Assembly: GCF_047496725.1 (NCBI RefSeq)
Contig: NC_132982.1
Coordinates: forward strand, 10,231,001 to 10,295,000
Direction: 5' to 3'
DNA length: 64,000 nucleotides
Source: Anoplolepis gracilipes
Taxonomy: Eukaryota > Arthropoda > Insecta > Hymenoptera > Formicidae
Shown here: positions 58,056 through 64,000 of the stretch, in pieces
Layout of the letters: each line of letters opens with the position of its first letter
Position numbering within the stretch: position 1 is the stretch's first letter
The notes under the pieces: model-generated
What the model saw: only the letters and a program-made list of their open reading frames with translations
Told to the model about the DNA's origin: nothing
The model's database searches: none
Translations under genes and position numbers: made by a program

Positions 58056-60510
58056 AGAGAGAAAGAGAGAATTAATCTTTTTTCTTGTTATTCATTAGTT
58101 GGACATGGCATGGTAGGGGGTGTTATTGGAAACAACAACAATAATAATAGTCAACCATTGCCACCTTGTACCAGAATATTGGCAATGAATATGATTGGTG
58201 ACCTCATGCGAAAAGTTGGGGTAAGCTTATACAATAATTGATAATAATTTCTTTATTGCACTAGTAAGTTTTTTAAGCTTGAAGCATGGCTTGTATATTT
58301 TACTTTACCTTTATGCATAGTATAAACTATGCCATTTGTAAAATTATACGCGTAAGCTATATATTATATTAAGCAATCATTGACATAGATTATTTCGTTA
58401 ATTTTATGAGTCAAACATTATACTTATTTGCTTAGAGATACTATGTCACGGATAAATCGATATAATATAATTAGCAATAGAATATATATAGCTATATATA
58501 ATGAAAGGCTGTAAATATTTCCTGTACACGTTGTAAGAGCAAGTCATTTGATTTGCGCTTGGAGTTAGTCTTGGTAGTTAGTGTGACGTAGTCGGTGTTT
58601 TGTGGTAGCTTGACAGATGGGTCTGCATGGATTGTAGGAGAATAAAATGCACTTGTCCGAGCGGACAGATATCAAATACCACCTCATCTACTGTCTTATC
58701 AGCGGCCCAAACTCACGTGTCTACTCAATGCATAAGGCAACAACCTAGATCAACCGCGTACAGATCTTCAACGTGATTTCTCGTCGTTAGATTATTTTGC
58801 GTCTCCTTAAAGAGCAGGTCTCGATTTGATTTTTGTTATTGCAGTGCTTGTAATCATTCATTGCACGCCAAACCTAATTTATTTTACCTATATTATCCAC
58901 AAAAAAATATTTACTTTTATAATCCCGTGCTTTATTATTAAAACAACAAATTTAATATCCTTACTCTAACATTCTTGTCAATTTAATTTTCTTGTGTCAA
59001 TCATAGCTATAATCTAATATGATCAGAATTAATATTAAATGGCATGTGTTTTTAATCATTAATTATTTTTCTCTTCAGGCGTTGGAAAACAAGCTAAACA
59101 CAAGCAGAAACGCGTTTCGAGAAGATCAAGTTCGTGATCTCTACAGGTAACACAGCAATTACGTTTTAATCACATTAAATTGTATCGTGTATTCCTGTTT
59201 TATCGTGCAATCTGTACTCACTAGTAGATATTATGTATCTATTTTGATATACATACTCTTATCTTGACAAATTAACAAATTAATCGCCCATACTTTTTGA
59301 TAAGTTTTCATAATTCTGAACGAAATTGCACAAAAAAATATGATACATGATATTCTCATCGATTCACAATTGTACTTATGTTATATGTTGGTTGTGTTTC
59401 CATTGATCAGCGCCAAAAGACATTCATAATTTATATATTTATTATCTATCTAAGGCTTTTTTTGCAATATTAAGTTTAATAGAAATAGATACGGCTGGCT
59501 CTCTTATTTGATAGATATCTGCCTTGTAACAAAGAGATTTCTCTTTTATATTCTCTTTTATTTTAATATCATTTATACGTTGAAAAAATTCATCTTAATA
59601 TTATGTCATACTCTTGTTTCAATTTATTCAGTCAAGATTTCTTAATACGATAATTGTAAGGCCTTCTTATTTGATAGAGAGTATACACAACATTGTTCTT
59701 ATACTTTTTAGACTATTGTTAAATAATTTATATATGACAATGAAGTAACTAGTATTTTTATTTTTTCCTTAAAAAATAATGTTTCCTAAGCATGTGCCAT
59801 GTTTAAATATGTTTCAAAATAAATGTTTAATTACTTTTATTGGACTATATTGTACATATACATTTTTATTTTGTTGCAATTTCTTGAAAATTTGCTTTTA
59901 AAAGAATAATAAAATAATATTTATTTTGCAAGATAAATATATATAATAATTTTTTTATATTAGTGTCGCATATGCATGTGCAAAATCTTTTTAATATAAA
60001 ATGCAATGGATACATTTTAAAATGCAATAATACTTTTTTTGTCTCGTAAGTCGCATGTATTTGTACAAGTTCAAATACAAAGTAGATTTATTATTAAAAA
60101 TGTACATAATGCATGTAAATGTAATTGCTTTGAATTAATGATCTATTAATAATGACTAATTAAAGACATGTAGTTTAATTCCTTGAACAAAATTTAATAT
60201 TTTTCCATTGGAGTAATAGGTATAATTGCAATATTTTAAGATATTTATTACGCTGGTTATAACTTATAAATATTACATACGTTTCTTACATATTATATTA
60301 AAAATTTCTTGCAAAAAATTAATTCTAAGTATTAATATTACAGAAAGACACATTTTTATAATTTTATATAATTTTATGCGCCTCGTGTATAGTGAAAAAA
60401 ATTCATTTACAAGTAACAAAATATTTTTAATTTATGAAAAGTGTGATAATAAATTACATACTCTCATGTTTAATAGTACGCGCGTGCACATCTGTATATG
60501 TGTGTGTGTG

Positions 60511-60545
<35 letters not shown>

Positions 60546-61132
60546 ATTCATAACAAGCGGTACAGAAATATGCAATTATATTTAAAAAATTATGTAGTAT
60601 TTAAACAATTTTAAACAGTATTATTTATTGTGTGTATATATACATTGTATAGATATAACATTTTTTAAAATGATTTATTGCCACATTAAGTCACAGTTTA
60701 TGTCGACAAAATTACTCATGGTTCAATCTTTATAAACAAAAAAAAGAAATATGTTAAAGTGATGTAAAAGATATCACACACATATGTGACCAATAATATA
60801 TGGAACAGTACATTTACGAGTCCTTTAGGAATGTCCATTTTTACTTATATCCTATATAGTATGGTAAAAATATCATAGCATTATTAATATGGCATTTTTT
60901 AAAAACGTGTATGTAATTTATGCACAAAATTCCAATCACTGCACGCATATTTTTTACTCTAAATAGATCATACTTGTCTAGGATTGCATACACTCACACA
61001 CACACATAAACACACATGTATATTTTAGGTAAAACATAAGCTATAACAAGAGATTATTGCATTTGTCCAATTAGAGCTAGACGCCAAGTCAGAAGCCCAG
61101 CCTCAGGAAACAACAACCACATTCGATTGTAA
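56062..61132 (+). CDS. nudE: Nuclear distribution protein nudE (NDE1/NDEL1 family), complete
   Basis: NudE binds Lis1 and cytoplasmic dynein and supports spindle positioning, nuclear migration and transport. Exons: 56062-56144, 56709-56999, 57125-57261, 57337-57519, 58099-58220, 59079-59146, 61075-61132; phases fit and give 313 residues, like vertebrate NDE1. The N-terminal half is a coiled coil: EIQYWMDLAHQMHQRKYDVE, LETSLEQAEKTNRELRQRNA, KYIRELEQKNDDLERAHR, LAIEKNALLESELDEKESL, VQRLMDEVRDLKQEIQVHER. The C-terminal block has TRILAMNMIGDLMRKVGALE and NKLNTSRN, the family's second conserved motif. The last exon is short and ends SGNNNHIRL after a 1.9-kb intron. A leader exon likely begins at 55957. 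AATAAA at 61752 is a possible 3' end. Confidence 0.93.
58530..58860. other. GC-richer island in nudE intron 5
   Basis: About 330 bp of balanced base composition inside a strongly AT-rich intron. It has no long reading frame, but contains AATAAA near 58642 and starts TGTAAGAGC. It may be a fragment of a mobile element such as a solo LTR; I cannot identify it. Confidence 0.35.
60496..60546. repeat. (TG)n microsatellite in nudE intron
   Basis: About 24 TG units with one CG interruption, 530 bp before the last nudE exon. Confidence 0.92.
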
Positions 61133-63565
61133 GCGCAGGATAATGTCGCAACGCAATCATATATCCGCAAATCATCACATTGCACAAAATCCCGACATGT
61201 AACAAAATTTCTTTAATAACTTGAAGTTTTATTCCATAAGTTATTCTGAAAATTCAATTAGTCTCGCAAAATTAGAAAGTACCTTATGATGCCAGGAGTA
61301 TAAAGTCATTTCTCACACAGAGGCATAAACTAAAATTTTTCTTACGATATTTTGCTTATTAAAAAACATCGTGTAGAATAATCATAAATTGGCAAGTTGA
61401 TGTTACTATACACTTTTCCAGTTATATATAAATGTCGCTAACGGAATACCATTATAATTCCTACTCTTTATATCATTCGCACTATAACTTGTCAAGTATT
61501 TTTGTTTGCGTTTTTGTTACAGGAAATGATTAATTTTATTATAAAAACTTACATGCGTAATGCATGTCGCTATGATAACAAAATATCGGTAACCCGCAAT
61601 GTGACTTGAATTGACTTTTCTATCATGTTAATTCTTTCAAGCCTATTATAAACTATATTAATCGTATTAATATATATATATATATTAATACGATTGTCGC
61701 AATATATAACTATGTGGTATGTAGTAAATGATAATTAATTTTCATGTAAATAATAAAAATATAATACAAAGTATATATATATATATTTAGAATATATCGT
61801 TATTTATTATTTATATATTTGTACAAAAAGAGATGTATTTTTTTCTGTTTTTCTCTACATTACTTAATTGTCTTGAGACAATTTGTGATTTCTTGCTTCG
61901 ACGCGACAAAATATGGGAAAAAAAAAAAAAAAAAAAAATGAAAATTTGTGAATCTACACATGCGATTAAAGAGCTTGAGCCGATAATATGTTAAATTAGA
62001 TAAAAATCTTAATTTTTAATATAATTTTATGAAATCTGGATGACCTTGGTAAAAAGTTAAATCTTACATTATCTTTTCCTTATCGTTTTAAAGAACAACC
62101 GTAAATATTGCAAAATATAATAATGGCTTATCAGTGTTATTTTTATAGCACTTTTTCAATCATTTATAATACATTCTTTTGCTTATTCATCAAATTTGTA
62201 ATGTGCGATTTGACATATTATTCCCTCGAGCACTTTGGGTATATTAAATATAAATATAAAAATACAAAATGAAATAATAATATTATATTTATTAGAAAAA
62301 AATATTTGTGACGCTTGTAGGTAATTACATAATTAATACATAATTTATAAAATATTTTTTAATATGTAGGTATAATTCATAACTGTAACATTGTTTATTA
62401 TTGTTCATATATAATTAGAAATATTTTGTAAAAATATATATACTTTTTAGCGCTTTAAACATCTTTATGCACATACAAAATTCTTCTATTTTTTTAATAT
62501 GTCATAAAAATAACATTTTTTTAAATTGGAAAAAGAGTAATTACTTTTCATAGCAATTGGATAAATTCCGATAACAATGTACATTATAACAATATAATAT
62601 TAGTCAAAAAGTTGCATCGATTTAAATCAACGACAAAACTTATTGTTAGTGCTTTAGAGCACTAAATTGTGAGAAAAAGTTTCATGTACACATATTCTCT
62701 AATAAGATACAAAATTATCGTAAATGAAAAATGTTATATTATTATGAATATCTAAAAGTTTTATTCAAATAAACTCGTATTATAATTTAAAGATGTTTTT
62801 GCACGTTTTTGTATAAAACCATAAATTAAGTTTCACCCAGAAACATTTTGAGTTTAGATAAAAATACAAGATAAGGTAAGGTATGGTAAGATAAAAATGA
62901 TTCGTGTGAATTTAGAAGATTTATTTATACGAAATGCTTATTTTTACACAAATTTTTACACAACGCTTAGGTGATTAAAATGATGTATGTAACTCGAGTA
63001 CAGAGATCTAATATGTTAAGCACTACTTCTCAACTTTACAGTGAGAATATCTTATTCTAGTGCACACTTTTTGCAAGTACTAATAATGATAATGACATTA
63101 TTATGTATATTAATAGTGATAAGATAAATAGTGGAAAAAAAAAACGACGTTTCCAAATATTGTGTAATCAAAATAACTTTGTGTGTATTTTATATTAATT
63201 TTTAGCATGGAAACTATTGCAAATTAAATTTCATAGACATACAATATATATATAACTAAACTGAAGAGTTATGAAAAAAGTTTTAAAAGTTGGAAAAAAA
63301 AATTAGTTTTATATCCCGTAAAACTTGTGAACAATACGTTTTATTAATCGGAGAATGAGAAAATTATTAAACGATAACGCGCGCGCTACACAGCGCTTAA
63401 TTAATGTCTCTATTACGAATAAAATGTGTGTAGAGCTTGGAATGAAAGTGCTTCATCCACGACGCGATTGCAAACAGTAATGTATGTAATTAATAATATA
63501 ATAATATTAATATTAATAATAATAATAATCGCAGTAAACGGTATGTATGTGTTACACAGCGTCTC
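61133..63565. other. nudE 3' UTR and H3.3 3' region (convergent)
   Basis: No coding exon. The region is very AT-rich. AATAAA at 61752 could end nudE; plus-strand TTTATT near 63340 is an AATAAA on the minus strand, suitable for H3.3. A perfect AT-rich palindrome lies at 61658-61695. Confidence 0.5.
61658..61695. repeat. Perfect AT-rich palindrome
   Basis: AATCGTATTAATATATATA runs straight into its exact reverse complement with no loop, total 38 bp, in the presumed nudE 3' UTR. Confidence 0.8.
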
Positions 63566-63848
63566 TTAAGCACGCTCGCCGCGAATTCGCCGAGCCAACT
63601 GGATGTCCTTAGGCATAATTGTGACGCGTTTCGCGTGAATCGCGCACAGGTTGGTGTCTTCGAAGAGACCAACGAGATATGCCTCGGAAGCTTCCTGTAA
63701 AGCGCCTATAGCGGCGCTTTGAAAACGCAAATCGGTCTTGAAATCCTGGGCGATTTCACGTACCAGTCGTTGAAAGGGTAATTTTCTGATTAGCAACTCC
63801 GTCGACTTTTGATATCTTCTGATTTCTCGAAGAGCCACAGTACCGGGT
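63566..63848 (-). CDS. His3.3: Histone H3.3, last coding exon (partial)
   Basis: The frame covers residues 43 to 135 of histone H3 plus the stop and starts with the last base of the Arg42 codon, after an acceptor gcaacag. It reads PGTVALREIRRYQKSTELLI and then RFQSAAIGALQEASEAYLVG. Ala-Ala-Ile-Gly at 87-90 marks the replacement variant H3.3 rather than replicative H3 (Ser-Ala-Val-Met), and the intron also fits H3.3. It ends RRIRGERA and TAA. H3.3 is deposited outside S phase in active chromatin. The upstream exons are outside the window. Confidence 0.95.
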
Positions 63849-64000
63849 CTGTTGCGAAAATCATAAAACGCTCAGTGTATAAATTTGTCAGCAACAATGA
63901 ATATAGAGTGAATATAATGAAAGATGAAAGATGAAAGCAAATTCAAGTACCGCATGTATGTTGTTGATTTTTCTAACAGATATTTTGCGATATTTTTCTA
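63849..64000 (-). other. Start of the H3.3 intron
   Basis: The window ends inside the intron; no exon with the preceding sequence (KKPHRY) is visible. Confidence 0.6.

Noticed and set aside
1..64000. CRISPR array, bacterial operon or viral insertion
   Set aside because: No evenly spaced direct repeats, no ribosome-binding sites and no viral-type frames were seen; the DNA is eukaryotic throughout.

Overview
The window looks like nuclear DNA of an insect, most likely an ant or another hymenopteran. Evidence: introns are short, AT-rich and obey GT/AG; simple repeats (TA, TG, CT, poly-T) are dense; small inverted-repeat elements are scattered about; and the proteins read as insect orthologues. 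No bacterial features are present. I joined exons by hand from reading frame, splice signals and intron phase, so exon edges are predictions; most joins keep phase exactly.

Layout on the plus strand axis: (1) 509-2602 (+), the C-terminal exons of a gene I cannot name. (2) 6649-9200 (-), TTC26/IFT56, an intraflagellar-transport TPR protein. (3) 10071-13052 (+), a THAP-domain P-element-type transposase with a complete four-exon reading frame. (4) 15408-34123 (+), trio/kalirin, a very large Rho-family GEF running Sec14 - spectrin repeats - DH/PH - SH3 - DH/PH - SH3-like - Ig - FN3-like - kinase. (5) 35725-45696 (+), MARF1 (NYN nuclease domain, RRMs, eight LOTUS domains). (6) 48466-49347 (-), NDUFB10/ND-PDSW of complex I. 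(7) 50229-53786 (-), ribosomal protein L3. (8) 56062-61132 (+), nudE, a dynein/Lis1 adaptor. (9) 63566-63848 (-), the last coding exon of histone H3.3.

The richest part is RpL3. Read on its coding strand, its introns carry a stack of small nucleolar RNAs: a C/D RNA in intron 1, two diverged copies of a roughly 220-nt RNA with U17/snR30 hallmarks in introns 2 and 3, a possible further H/ACA RNA in intron 3, a U83-like C/D RNA in intron 5, a well-folded H/ACA RNA in intron 6 and a C/D RNA in intron 7. Several guides match rRNA segments that I recall from memory.

Trio shows strong signs of alternative use: a pair of homologous, phase-matched exons that look mutually exclusive; an internal first exon whose ATG sits inside two abutting CRE palindromes; and a possible early terminal exon that would make a kinase-less form. 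Intergenic space holds several MITE-like inverted repeats and long microsatellites. The genes are not an operon and share no pathway; neighbours are arranged tail-to-tail or head-to-head as in a compact insect genome.
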